A stretch of DNA of 19,131 nucleotides from Syntrophales bacterium (lineage in GTDB: Bacteria > Desulfobacterota > Syntrophia > Syntrophales > UBA2192): NCBI GenBank assembly GCA_025454095.1, contig JALOPC010000003.1:1-19131 (forward strand), written 5' to 3'. Every line of letters begins with the position of its first letter. Positions within the stretch are counted from its first letter, which is position 1. Below the pieces are notes generated by a model. It worked only from the letters and a program-made list of their open reading frames with translations, was not told the origin of the DNA and did not search any database. Below are positions 1 through 6,296 of the stretch, piece after piece. Both the position numbers and the translations under genes were made by a program.

Positions 1-8
1 TTCCGCGT

Positions 9-773
9 TCAGGGGATCCCGAACACCGCCTTCGCGTTGGCCGTCGTCACGGCCGCCACTTCTTCGAAACTGATTCCCTTGATCTCGGCCACCTTCCGCG
101 CCGTGTGGACCACGTAGGCGGGCTCGTTGCGCTTGCCGCGTAAGGGGTTGGGCGTCAGGTAGGGGCAGTCGGTCTCGACGAGAAGCGACTCCAGGGGCAG
201 ATCGCGTACGATGGCGCGAAGCTTCTCGTTTTTCTCGAAGGTCACCGTCCCGGGGATGGAAATGCAGAATCCCAGGCCGATGCACTGCTTCGCCATGGGA
301 TAGTCGCCGGAGAAGCAGTGGATGATGCCTCTCCGGGCGCCTTTCCAGCCCTTGAGCTGATCCATCGTTTCCCGGTGCGCCTCGCGGTCGTGGATCACGA
401 CGGGGAGGTCGAGCTCCGAGGCCAGCTCCAGCTGCTCCCCGAAACGGCGGATCTGGGTCGCCCGGGGCGAGAGGTTGCGGAAGAAATCCAGCCCGATCTC
501 GCCGTAGGCAACGACCTTCTCCTGCTTCGCCATCCCCTTGAGCGAATCGTAGGTCCCGCCGTCGATGTCCTTCACCTCGTGGGGGTGGACCCCGATGACG
601 GCGTAGACGCCGGGGTAGCGGCGGGTGATCTCGAGGGCCTTGCGACAGTCCTCCACGGTGGTCCCCACCGTGACGATGATCTCCACGCCGGCCTCCTTCG
701 CCCGACGGACGACCTGGTCGCGGTCCCGGTCGAAGGGCGGCATCTCCAGGTGGGCATGCGAGTCGATGAGCAT
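9..773 (-). CDS. tatD: TatD family metal-dependent deoxyribonuclease/hydrolase
   Basis: A 254-residue protein of usual TatD length. TatD enzymes are cytoplasmic TIM-barrel metallo-hydrolases with DNase activity in DNA repair or turnover. The metal ligands are all visible: the N-terminal HxH pair (H6, H8 in DSHAHLE), E92 in YGEIGLDF, H128 in VVIHDR, H152 in IIHCFSG and D202 in VETDCPYL. The ending with NPLRGKRNEPAYV and a TTANAKAVFG-like C-terminus is typical of the family. The start is the ATG next to the DSHAH motif. It has only a weak GGGCGG-type ribosome site and begins 11 bp after the stop of the 60-residue gene upstream, so it is probably read with it. It is the last gene visible on this strand, since the window edge is only 8 bp past the stop. 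The family is clear; the physiological substrate cannot be told from sequence. Confidence 0.93.
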   Translation of the reverse strand: MLIDSHAHLEMPPFDRDRDQVVRRAKEAGVEIIVTVGTTVEDCRKALEITRRYPGVYAVIGVHPHEVKDIDGGTYDSLKGMAKQEKVVAYGEIGLDFFRNLSPRATQIRRFGEQLELASELDLPVVIHDREAHRETMDQLKGWKGARRGIIHCFSGDYPMAKQCIGLGFCISIPGTVTFEKNEKLRAIVRDLPLESLLVETDCPYLTPNPLRGKRNEPAYVVHTARKVAEIKGISFEEVAAVTTANAKAVFGIP

Positions 774-784
774 CCGCGCCCGCC

Positions 785-967
785 CTATCCCTTCACGGGC
801 TTCCTGCGTTCGAGGTCCATGGGGACCTCCTCGGCCTGCCCCGCCATGTCGGGGAGCGTGGAGAGGTACTTGGCGAGGAACTTCTCCGTCATCTCGCCTT
901 TCTTGAGCTTCAGATCGATCATTCTCTTGTCTGCGCTGTCCATGTTGAATGCCTCCAGTTTCTTCAT
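785..967 (-). CDS. Small conserved-looking protein of unknown function (60 aa)
   Basis: I do not recognise a named family. The product is 60 residues, Lys/Glu/Met-rich, with no cysteine, signal peptide or membrane segment, and is probably a small helical cytoplasmic protein. The middle (LKKGEMTEKFLAKYLSTLPD) is helix-like and is followed by an acidic stretch (AEEVPMDLE). Coding is supported by a near-perfect ribosome site: AGGAGG lies six bases before the ATG on the minus strand. It also sits in a tight place, 11 bp before tatD and 70 bp after the permease stop. From memory, similar 50-60 residue proteins with a LPD-x(4-6)-AEE ending occur in deltaproteobacteria, but I could not check this. 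It is shorter than most automatic gene callers favour, so it may be missing from annotations. Confidence 0.72.
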   Translation of the reverse strand: MKKLEAFNMDSADKRMIDLKLKKGEMTEKFLAKYLSTLPDMAGQAEEVPMDLERRKPVKG

Positions 968-1036
968 TCCGATCCTCCTCGTGAGTTCACCGTGAACCCG
1001 CCGGCATGACGGGAATGAGCATAGGGGTTGACTGCC

Positions 1037-1870
1037 TCAGCTCCGGAGTCTCGGGTCCAGAGAGTCCCGGATTCCTTCGCCCAGCATGTTGTAACCGAGA
1101 ACCGTCACCAGGATGGCCAGCCCCGGGTACAGGGAGAGCCACCAGGCAATGTCGATGTTGTCCTTGCCCGCCGTGAGGATGTTGCCCCAGCTCGGGGTGG
1201 GCGGCTGCACGCCGATCCCGAGGAAGCTCAGGGCCGACTCGGTGAGGATCGCCCCGGCCACGCCGAGGGTCGCCGCGACGAGCACCGAGGCCATGCAGTT
1301 GGGCAGGACGTGGATGAAGATGATCCGCGCGTCGCTTGCCCCGATGACGCGGGCGGCCTGCACGAAGTCGCGCTCCTTGAGCGAGATGAAATCGGCCCGC
1401 ACCAGCCGCGTGATCCCCATCCAGCCCGTGGCGCCGATGATGATCATGATGTTCCAGATCGAGGGCTCCAGGAAGGCGATCACCGCCAGGATCAGGAAGA
1501 ACGTGGGGAAGCACAGCATGATGTCGACAAAGCGCATGATGACCGCGTCGACCCACCGGCCGTAGTAGCCGGCCACGGCGCCGAGGATCGTGCCGATGAG
1601 AATCGCGATGCCCGTGGAGACGAAGCCTACCTTGAGCGAGATCTGCGCCCCCCAGATCATCCGCGACAGCACGTCGCGCCCGAGCTGGTCCGTGCCGAAC
1701 CAGTGTTTCGCCGAGGGGGGCTGCAGGATGTTCTTGAGGTCGATCGCCGTGGGGTCGCAGGGGGCGACCCAGGGCGCGAGGACCGACAGGGCGAACAGCA
1801 GCACGACCACAATGCTTCCCGCCACGGCGAGGTGGTTTTTCGAAAATCGGTACCAGAAATCCGTCTTCAT
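1037..1870 (-). CDS. Dpp/Opp-type ABC transporter inner-membrane permease (DppC-like)
   Basis: A 277-residue integral membrane protein of the peptide/nickel/oligosaccharide ABC importer class (BPD_transp_1 with an OppC N-terminal segment). It has a first hydrophobic helix near residues 14-34 (AGSIVVVLLFALSVLAPWVA), then the OppC hallmark HWFGTDQLGRDVLSR. The ATPase-contacting EAA region follows as DFVQAARVIGASDARIIFIHVLPN, with the usual ALSFLGIGVQPPTPSWG near the C-terminus. The start is the ATG at 1870, since the family N-terminus begins here and GAGGG lies eight bases upstream. The same frame stays open far upstream, but that part only mirrors the neighbouring permease. It lies 23 bp after the DppB-like gene and would form a heterodimer with it. 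The substrate (dipeptide, nickel or sugar) is unknown. Confidence 0.93.
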   Translation of the reverse strand: MKTDFWYRFSKNHLAVAGSIVVVLLFALSVLAPWVAPCDPTAIDLKNILQPPSAKHWFGTDQLGRDVLSRMIWGAQISLKVGFVSTGIAILIGTILGAVAGYYGRWVDAVIMRFVDIMLCFPTFFLILAVIAFLEPSIWNIMIIIGATGWMGITRLVRADFISLKERDFVQAARVIGASDARIIFIHVLPNCMASVLVAATLGVAGAILTESALSFLGIGVQPPTPSWGNILTAGKDNIDIAWWLSLYPGLAILVTVLGYNMLGEGIRDSLDPRLRS

Positions 1871-1893
1871 CGTGCGATCCCTCGCCTGTCCCC

Positions 1894-2868
1894 TCAAGAG
1901 ATCCGGATCCGCGGGTCCGCGAGCGCGTAGGACACGTCGGCCAGCAGGTTTCCGATGAGCGTCAGCACGGCCCCGATCACGAGGATGCCCATCACGACCG
2001 GGTAGTCGCGGGCCATGACGGCCATGTAGAAGAGCTGCCCCATCCCGGGGATGCTGAAGATGGTCTCGAAGATGACGCTTCCCCCGATGAGCCCCGGGAC
2101 CGAGAGGCCCAGCAGCGTGATCACGGGGAGCATGGCGTTGCGCAGGGCGTGCCGGTAGATGACCGTCCGCTCGGGCAGCCCCTTGGCCCGGGCCGTGGTG
2201 ATGTAGTCCTGCCGGATCACCTCCAGCATGTTGGAGCGCATGTAGCGCGAAAGCCCCGCCAGCCCCCCGAAGGCCGCGATCGACACCGGCAGGATCAGGT
2301 GCTGGAGGAAATCCCAAAAGGCCTCGACGGGGGGGAGATACTCGTAATTCAGGGACCGGATGCCCGAGATGGGGAGCCAGTCCAGGTGCAGGCCGAAGAG
2401 GATCATGAGCAGCAGCGCAAGCCAGAACGTCGGGATGGCAAACCCCACGAAGACGACGACGCTCATGACCCGGTCGAAGGTCGAACCCTGCCGCACCGCC
2501 GAGAGCACCCCGATGGGAATGGCGATGAGGAAGATGAGGGCCATGGAGAGCACGTTCAGGAACACCGTGATGGGAAGCCGCTCGAGGATCTTGGCCGACA
2601 CCGGCCTCGCGTCGGGCGAGAAGGAAACCCCGAGGTCGAGCACGACAAGCCTGCCGAGCCACTTGCCGTACTGGACGTGCAGGGGCTTGTCGAGGTCGTA
2701 CATGGCCCGCAGACGCTCCTTCATCTCGGCCGTCACCCGGGGGTTCATCTCCGTCTGCAGATCGGTCGGGGAACCCGGGGCCAGGTGCATGACGGAAAAA
2801 CAGATCACCGTGATCCCGAAGAACAGGGGAACCATGAACAGGATGCGTCTTGCCAGGTAGCGCAACAC
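1894..2868 (-). CDS. Dpp/Opp-type ABC transporter inner-membrane permease (DppB-like)
   Basis: A 324-residue permease of the DppB/OppB family and partner of the DppC-like protein next to it. It opens with [20 protein letters not shown] (first membrane helix) and the periplasmic LAPGSPTD motif. A loop with [15 protein letters not shown] follows, then the membrane core. The EAA loop reads [24 protein letters not shown], followed by [16 protein letters not shown], both family hallmarks. I chose the GTG at 2868 because AGGAGGT lies close upstream and the homologous N-terminus starts at this point. An ATG 30 bp further up would overlap the previous gene and add an arginine-rich, unconserved leader. 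The gap from the upstream isomerase stop is one base, which suggests translational coupling. No substrate-binding protein or ATPase gene is present in the window. Confidence 0.92.
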   Translation of the reverse strand: MLRYLARRILFMVPLFFGITVICFSVMHLAPGSPTDLQTEMNPRVTAEMKERLRAMYDLDKPLHVQYGKWLGRLVVLDLGVSFSPDARPVSAKILERLPITVFLNVLSMALIFLIAIPIGVLSAVRQGSTFDRVMSVVVFVGFAIPTFWLALLLMILFGLHLDWLPISGIRSLNYEYLPPVEAFWDFLQHLILPVSIAAFGGLAGLSRYMRSNMLEVIRQDYITTARAKGLPERTVIYRHALRNAMLPVITLLGLSVPGLIGGSVIFETIFSIPGMGQLFYMAVMARDYPVVMGILVIGAVLTLIGNLLADVSYALADPRIRIS

Positions 2869-2869
2869 G

Positions 2870-3718
2870 TCAGGACCTCCCCGCCGCGGGCGCCGCAACC
2901 GGCGGACAGCCGGACGGCCCTCGCTGAAACTCTTCGAGGATGCCCAGCCTCTTGATGTTGGACAAGGTTCTGGACAGGTTCTGCTCCGTGTGGGCCTCGA
3001 CGGTCAGGATGGGCCGAAGCCCCTTCTTCCCGAGGATGGAAAAGAATTCCGCGAAGGGGAATGTCCCCTCGCCCACCGGCAGATGTTCGTCGCCAGCGCC
3101 CCGGTTGTCGTGGAGGTGGATCTCGACGAGGCGGTGGCCCAGCCTGTCCATCCAGGCCTCGAGCGGGGCCCTGGCAAATACGTTGAAGTGCCCCGTGTCG
3201 AAGCAGAAACCCACCCGATCGGGCGGAAGCGCGTCGAGCAGGCGGCCGATCCAGTCGGGATCCGACTCGTAGACGTTCTCCAGGGCGATCCGGGTGTCGA
3301 GCTGGTCCGCCAGGGGCAGCAGCCTCGACCAGGTCTCGATGCTGTTCTCGAGCCACTTGCGTCCCGAAGAGACGTAGTATCGCTCGTCGTAGGAGGGGTG
3401 AAAGACGATGGCGCGGGGGCGGAAATGGATCGCGATCTCGAAGACACGGAGGAAGCGCCTGAGGCTCACGTTCCGGATCTCCGGGTCGACGGCCCCCGGC
3501 CGCAGGTCCATGAAGGGCCCGTGAAAGGTGATGGAGCGATCGGGCCCGCAGAGCCGCTGCGCCAGGCCGGCGTACTCGCCGTCGGTGAAGCGCTCGAGGA
3601 TGGCGCAATGGAAGGCGATCTCCGGGTTGATCCGCTCCCGGAGGACCTTGTCGAGATGTTGCTGGAGAAGCTGATCGAAAGGGATATGGACCTGAAGGTG
3701 TTTCAGGACGTCCTGCAT
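2870..3718 (-). CDS. Sugar phosphate isomerase/epimerase-like TIM-barrel protein
   Basis: A 282-residue protein of the AP-endonuclease-2/xylose-isomerase-like TIM-barrel superfamily (sugar phosphate isomerases/epimerases and endonuclease IV relatives). Likely metal ligands and barrel strand ends are visible: FHGPFMD near 66-71, HPSYDER at 107-113, E147 in [10 protein letters not shown]174 and H177 in CFDTGHFN, H201/H203/D204 in EIHLHDN and E241 in TVEAHTE. The reaction and substrate cannot be assigned; an endonuclease IV role is less likely because of the short divergent N-terminus. It is the first gene of the minus-strand unit, and its TGA is followed after one base by the start of the DppB-like permease. 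The start is uncertain in its translation signal: no good ribosome site precedes the ATG, and no alternative ATG, GTG or TTG exists before an in-frame stop at about 3743. The Pro/Ala-rich tail (about 265-282) is probably disordered. Confidence 0.85.
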   Translation of the reverse strand: MQDVLKHLQVHIPFDQLLQQHLDKVLRERINPEIAFHCAILERFTDGEYAGLAQRLCGPDRSITFHGPFMDLRPGAVDPEIRNVSLRRFLRVFEIAIHFRPRAIVFHPSYDERYYVSSGRKWLENSIETWSRLLPLADQLDTRIALENVYESDPDWIGRLLDALPPDRVGFCFDTGHFNVFARAPLEAWMDRLGHRLVEIHLHDNRGAGDEHLPVGEGTFPFAEFFSILGKKGLRPILTVEAHTEQNLSRTLSNIKRLGILEEFQRGPSGCPPVAAPAAGRS

Positions 3719-3749
3719 CGCATTTATCCGGAAAGCAAGTAATTATGGA

Positions 3750-3778
3750 TATTTACCACATCTGCCCCGATGTAGCAA
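3750..3778 (-). promoter_or_regulatory. Tentative promoter for the isomerase-permease unit
   Basis: Read on the minus strand, TTGCTA (3778-3773) and TAAATA (3755-3750) are spaced 17 bp apart, about 32 bp before the isomerase ATG. The match to sigma-70 consensus is only moderate (4/6 and 3/6). This is the only gene-free region upstream of the minus-strand unit, so a promoter is expected here. Confidence 0.3.
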
Positions 3779-3782
3779 CGGG

Positions 3783-3795
3783 CAATTTGAAATTG
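3783..3795. repeat. AT-rich palindrome over the rsfS -35 region (possible operator)
   Basis: CAATTT-G-AAATTG is a perfect 6+1+6 inverted repeat. Its right arm overlaps the first three bases of the TTGACA -35 box of the rsfS promoter, and it also lies just upstream of the candidate divergent promoter. A perfect AT-rich dyad at this spot would suit a repressor site, but no regulator is implied by the sequence and chance is possible at this length. Confidence 0.35.
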
Positions 3796-3821
3796 ACAGG
3801 GAAAACGGTTCCGGTTATAAA
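3793..3821 (+). promoter_or_regulatory. Near-consensus sigma-70 promoter for the rsfS operon
   Basis: TTGACA (3793-3798) and TATAAA (3816-3821) are separated by exactly 17 bp, 6/6 and 5/6 matches to consensus. Transcription would start near 3828, leaving a leader of about 70 nt before rsfS. This is one of the best promoter matches in the window. Confidence 0.75.
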
Positions 3822-3835
3822 ACATCACGTTAGAG

Positions 3836-3869
3836 GAAAACCGGCCGGCAGATCCATCGCCCGGTTTTC
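3836..3869 (+). promoter_or_regulatory. Leader hairpin upstream of rsfS
   Basis: GAAAACCGG (3836-3844) and CCGGTTTTC (3861-3869) form a perfect 9-bp inverted repeat around a 16-nt loop, inside the predicted untranslated leader of rsfS. The A-rich 5' side and T-rich 3' side give it a terminator-like look, though no long T run follows. It could act as an attenuator, an mRNA 5' stabiliser or a protein site. Confidence 0.5.
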
Positions 3870-3900
3870 AATCCACGGTTCCCGCAGACAAGGAGGATGA

Positions 3901-4296
3901 TTGGCTAAAAAAGAGTTGTCCACGAGGCAGAAGATTCTCCTCGCCGTCAACGCGGCCCTGGAGAAAAAGGCAAAAAACATCGTCATCCTCAACATCAAGA
4001 ACGTCACCTCCTTTGCCGATTACACCGTCATCTGCAGCGGCACGTCCGACCGGCAGGTCCAGAGCATTGCGGCGTCCATCGAGGGAAGCATGAAGAAAGC
4101 GGGGGCACTGCCCCTGGGCATCGAGGGAGAGAAGGGCGGCCGCTGGGTCCTCATGGATTACGCGGACATCGTTGTCCATGTCTTCTACGAGCCGGTGCGC
4201 GAGTTCTACGACATCGAGCGGCTCTGGTCCGATGCCCCGAAGATGGAAGTGGCCGACGATTCCGCCGAGGTCAAATCGCTCCCGAGGGGAATGTGA
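3901..4296 (+). CDS. rsfS: Ribosome silencing factor RsfS
   Basis: A 131-residue RsfS (Iojap/YbeB) protein. The family binds ribosomal protein uL14 on the 50S subunit, blocks joining with 30S and so lowers translation under starvation. The family core is clear: FADYTVICSGTSDRQVQSIA at about 38-57, then EGEKGGRWVLMDYADIVVHVF and REFYDIERLW. The start is TTG: AGGAGG lies four bases before it, and the nearby ATG at 3895 runs into a stop after three codons. Length is close to the family's 105-135, with a short extra tail. It is first in a three-gene unit with the ComF-like gene (1-bp gap) and rfaE2, under a near-consensus promoter. rsfS is more often near nadD; neither nadD nor proA is visible here. 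Confidence 0.93.
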   Translation: MAKKELSTRQKILLAVNAALEKKAKNIVILNIKNVTSFADYTVICSGTSDRQVQSIAASIEGSMKKAGALPLGIEGEKGGRWVLMDYADIVVHVFYEPVREFYDIERLWSDAPKMEVADDSAEVKSLPRGM

Positions 4297-4297
4297 T

Positions 4298-5032
4298 GTG
4301 ACGGCGGTGATCGCAGCCCTTGCGGAGGTGCTCTTCCCGACGCTGTGCCTGTCCTGCGGCACGGTCATGCCGGAGCGCGGCGCACACCCCTTCTGCGGCG
4401 GCTGCCGCGCGAGGCTCCGCCCGATCGCGTCGCCCCTGTGCCCCTGCTGCGGGATCCCCTACCCCCCCGAAGACGGCCCCGATCATCTCTGCGGCCGGTG
4501 CTTGCTCAACCGGCCGCCCATCCATGCCGCCCGGTCCTACGGCGTCTATGAAGCGGTCCTGCATGACGCCGTCCACGCCTTCAAGTACGGCGGCAACCTC
4601 ACCCTGGGAGAGCGGCTGGGCCGCCTGATGGCGGAGCACGATTACCCCTCGTTCCGGATCGAGGACTACGAACTCCTCGTCCCCGTACCCCTGCATCGCC
4701 GGCGGCTGCGGCAGCGGGGCTTCAACCAGTCGGTGCTCCTGGCCCGCGAGATCTCTCGGCGCCGCGGCATCCCCCTGGACTTTCTGGCCCTTCGGCGCGT
4801 GGTCGACACGGAGTCGCAGGCGGGCTTGAAAAAAGACGAGCGACGGTCTAACATGAAGAAGGCGTTCAGCGTCGCCGCCCCCGAGCGGATTCGAGGCCGC
4901 AGAATCCTGCTGGTCGACGACGTGCACACGACGGGGAGCACGCTGGGGGAGTGCGCCAAGTCCCTCCTGCAGGGGGGAGCCGAATCCGTGGGAGCCCTGA
5001 CGCTCGCGCGGGCAATCCAGGAGCCGCTATGA
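4298..5032 (+). CDS. ComF family phosphoribosyltransferase-like protein
   Basis: A 244-residue ComF/GntX-type protein. An N-terminal zinc-binding double finger has cysteines at C17/C20, C33/C36, C48/C50/C51 and C65/C68. A type I phosphoribosyltransferase domain follows, with the PRPP-binding loop [13 protein letters not shown] near residues 206-218 and the ComF signature [19 protein letters not shown]. In competent bacteria ComFC helps single-stranded DNA uptake; in non-competent species the role is poorly known. The start is GTG at 4298, one base after the rsfS stop, with GAGGGG upstream. The hydrophobic opening [18 protein letters not shown] is the usual ComF N-terminus. The same frame is open further upstream through rsfS but has no ComF-like content there. 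The stop overlaps the rfaE2 start (ATGA). Confidence 0.9.
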   Translation: MTAVIAALAEVLFPTLCLSCGTVMPERGAHPFCGGCRARLRPIASPLCPCCGIPYPPEDGPDHLCGRCLLNRPPIHAARSYGVYEAVLHDAVHAFKYGGNLTLGERLGRLMAEHDYPSFRIEDYELLVPVPLHRRRLRQRGFNQSVLLAREISRRRGIPLDFLALRRVVDTESQAGLKKDERRSNMKKAFSVAAPERIRGRRILLVDDVHTTGSTLGECAKSLLQGGAESVGALTLARAIQEPL

Positions 5033-5532
5033 ACAAGATCTACCCGAGAGCCGAGCTCAAGACCGTCATCGAGCGGCTGAAACGGGAAGGAAAGAAAGTC
5101 ATCTTCACCAACGGCTGCTTCGACATCCTCCACGCCGGCCACACCCGCTACCTCAGCGAGGCGAGGAAGCTGGGCGACGTGCTCGTCCTGGCCCTCAACA
5201 GCGATCGGTCCGTGCGGGCGCTCAAGGGGCCGATGCGGCCCATCGTTCCCGAGGCCGAGCGCGCCGAAGTTCTGGCGGCCCTGTCCTCGGTGGATTACGT
5301 GACGGTCTTCGACGAAATGACTCCGCTTGCGCTCATCGAATTCCTCCGGCCCGACGTGATCGTCAAGGGAGGCGACTGGGCGGAGAAGGACATCGTGGGG
5401 GCCGATGCGGTCCGGACGTGGGGCGGCCGGGTCGCCGTCATGCCCGAGCTCGAAGGGGCCTCGACGACGAACATCATCGAGAAAATTCTCCAGGTCTGCG
5501 GCTCCCGGGAGCCCACCGGGAAAGAGAGCTAA
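5029..5532 (+). CDS. rfaE2: D-glycero-beta-D-manno-heptose 1-phosphate adenylyltransferase (stand-alone)
   Basis: A 167-residue nucleotidyltransferase matching the C-terminal half of E. coli HldE. It would activate heptose-1-phosphate with ATP to ADP-heptose for the lipopolysaccharide inner core, in the cytoplasm. Visible motifs are [17 protein letters not shown] (29-41 region, HxGH at 35-38), the substrate stretch [24 protein letters not shown] and the terminal STTNIIEKI. The kinase half (RfaE1) is absent, so it must be encoded elsewhere if the pathway is complete. The ATG overlaps the ComF stop as ATGA, with CAGGAG just upstream, so the two are likely co-translated. Glycerol-3-phosphate cytidylyltransferase relatives share the fold, but the ending favours RfaE2. 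Confidence 0.93.
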   Translation: MNKIYPRAELKTVIERLKREGKKVIFTNGCFDILHAGHTRYLSEARKLGDVLVLALNSDRSVRALKGPMRPIVPEAERAEVLAALSSVDYVTVFDEMTPLALIEFLRPDVIVKGGDWAEKDIVGADAVRTWGGRVAVMPELEGASTTNIIEKILQVCGSREPTGKES

Positions 5533-5539
5533 ATTTTTC

Positions 5540-5568
5540 TTTACAATGAACCGATTATTCGTTATACA
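5540..5568 (+). promoter_or_regulatory. Candidate sigma-70 promoter for dksA
   Basis: TTTACA (5540-5545) and TATACA (5563-5568) stand 17 bp apart in a short AT-rich stretch that contrasts with the GC-rich surroundings. Both boxes match consensus at 5/6. Transcription would begin near 5575, about 42 nt before the dksA ATG. Confidence 0.65.
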
Positions 5569-5573
5569 AATTA

Positions 5574-5599
5574 GCTCTTTTTACCGAAGAGCACTTTTT
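5574..5599 (+). terminator. Hairpin plus short T run between rfaE2 and dksA
   Basis: GCTCTT (5574-5579) pairs with AAGAGC (5587-5592) around a 7-nt loop, followed by AC and five T residues. It resembles a weak intrinsic terminator for the rsfS-ComF-rfaE2 transcript. The predicted dksA transcript start lies at its left edge, so promoter and terminator would overlap. The stem is short, hence moderate confidence. Confidence 0.45.
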
Positions 5600-5616
5600 G
5601 TTTGACGAGACCGCGA

Positions 5617-5979
5617 ATGAAGCCAGATAAACTCGACTTCTTCAGAGCCCTTCTTCAGACCAGGATCAACGAGCTCCTGAACGGTGCGGAGAGGACCGTG
5701 CAGGAGATGACCGACGAGCAGGAAAACTTCCCCGACCCCAACGACCGGGCCTCGCTGGAATCGGACCGCAACTTCGAGCTTCGCATCCGCGACCGGGAGC
5801 GCAAACTCATCGCCAAGATGCAGGAAGCCCTCAAGCGGATCGACGACGGCACCTTCGGCGTCTGCGACTCCTGCGGGGGGCCGATCTCGGAGAAGCGCCT
5901 CCAGGCACGCCCCGTAACGACGCAGTGCATCGACTGCAAGACGAAGGAAGAGAAGATGGAGAAACAGCGGGGGGAATAG
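5617..5979 (+). CDS. dksA: RNA polymerase-binding transcription factor DksA
   Basis: A 120-residue DksA/TraR protein. DksA enters the RNA polymerase secondary channel and, with ppGpp, reprograms transcription in starvation. The N-terminal coiled coil carries DPNDRA at 40-45, the DxxDxA tip motif needed for DksA activity in E. coli, followed by the ELRIRDRERKLIAKMQEAL helix. A C-terminal four-cysteine zinc finger uses C83, C86, C104 and C107 (CDSC...CIDC). E. coli DksA is 151 residues; this one lacks the N-terminal extension, as many deltaproteobacterial versions do. I chose the ATG at 5617, where the usual MKxxKLxxF opening begins; a TTG at 5602 in frame is less likely. It has its own promoter candidate and is followed by a 317-bp non-coding stretch. 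Confidence 0.92.
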   Translation: MKPDKLDFFRALLQTRINELLNGAERTVQEMTDEQENFPDPNDRASLESDRNFELRIRDRERKLIAKMQEALKRIDDGTFGVCDSCGGPISEKRLQARPVTTQCIDCKTKEEKMEKQRGE

Positions 5980-6026
5980 CACTCCGCCCGTCGTGCCGTC
6001 ACGCCTTCACCCTCCCGCAGCCCTTG

Positions 6027-6049
6027 TTCCCTGCTCCCCGCGCAGGGAA
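6027..6049 (+). terminator. Hairpin downstream of dksA, possible weak terminator
   Basis: TTCCCTGC (6027-6034) and GCAGGGAA (6042-6049) form a perfect 8-bp stem with a 7-nt loop, starting 48 bp after the dksA stop. The following bases (TTCGTTTG) are T-rich but not a clean T tract, so termination is plausible rather than sure. Confidence 0.4.
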
Positions 6050-6054
6050 TTCGT

Positions 6055-6083
6055 TTGCCCAAAATCCGCCCCCGCTGTATAGT
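6055..6083 (+). promoter_or_regulatory. Candidate promoter for priA-fmt-rsmB
   Basis: TTGCCC (6055-6060) and TATAGT (6078-6083) are 17 bp apart. The -10 box matches consensus at 5/6 and the -35 at 4/6. The distance to the priA ATG is over 200 bp, so a long leader would result if this is used. Confidence 0.4.
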
Positions 6084-6181
6084 TTCCCCCGTCCGGGCTT
6101 TCGAGCAAATCGAAAAAAGGCGGAATCCCGGCCTGCGCGACAACCCCATGAAGTCAGAAAGGCAGGAAGAACAGAAGAGCA

Positions 6182-6196
6182 GGAATCCCGGATTCC
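6182..6196. repeat. 15-bp palindrome upstream of priA
   Basis: GGAATCC-C-GGATTCC is a perfect 7+1+7 inverted repeat. Its left ten bases recur 60 bp upstream at 6122-6131. It may be a protein-binding dyad or a remnant of a dispersed repeat; other genomic copies cannot be seen in this window. Confidence 0.45.
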
Positions 6197-6296
6197 ATGC
6201 CGCCCCTCATCGCTTCCGCTCTCTTGCTCTTCGCGGCCGCAGCGCCGGGAGCATCGCGCCAGGCACAAGAAGAAATCCCGTTTTCGAAGAGATGCC

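Larger units (their letters stand above)
5980..6296. other. Gene-free 317-bp stretch between dksA and priA
   Basis: No protein with family resemblance is found here in any frame, although the priA frame happens to be open through it. It holds an 8-bp hairpin (6027-6049), a candidate promoter (6055-6083), a 10-bp direct repeat GGAATCCCGG at 6122-6131 and 6182-6191, and a 15-bp palindrome (6182-6196). Base composition is less biased than in the flanking genes. It is either a long priA leader or decayed sequence. Confidence 0.6.

Noticed and set aside
1871..2662. Upstream extension of the DppC-like permease to 541 residues
   Set aside because: The added part is an out-of-frame reading of the DppB-like gene, rich in Arg, Pro and His. 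The true N-terminus with its first membrane helix begins at 1870.
5925..6296. Extending PriA upstream by 124 residues
   Set aside because: The frame is open but the first 124 residues are unlike any PriA N-terminus. They overlap the end of dksA, and the family's own N-terminal sequence starts exactly at the ATG at 6297.
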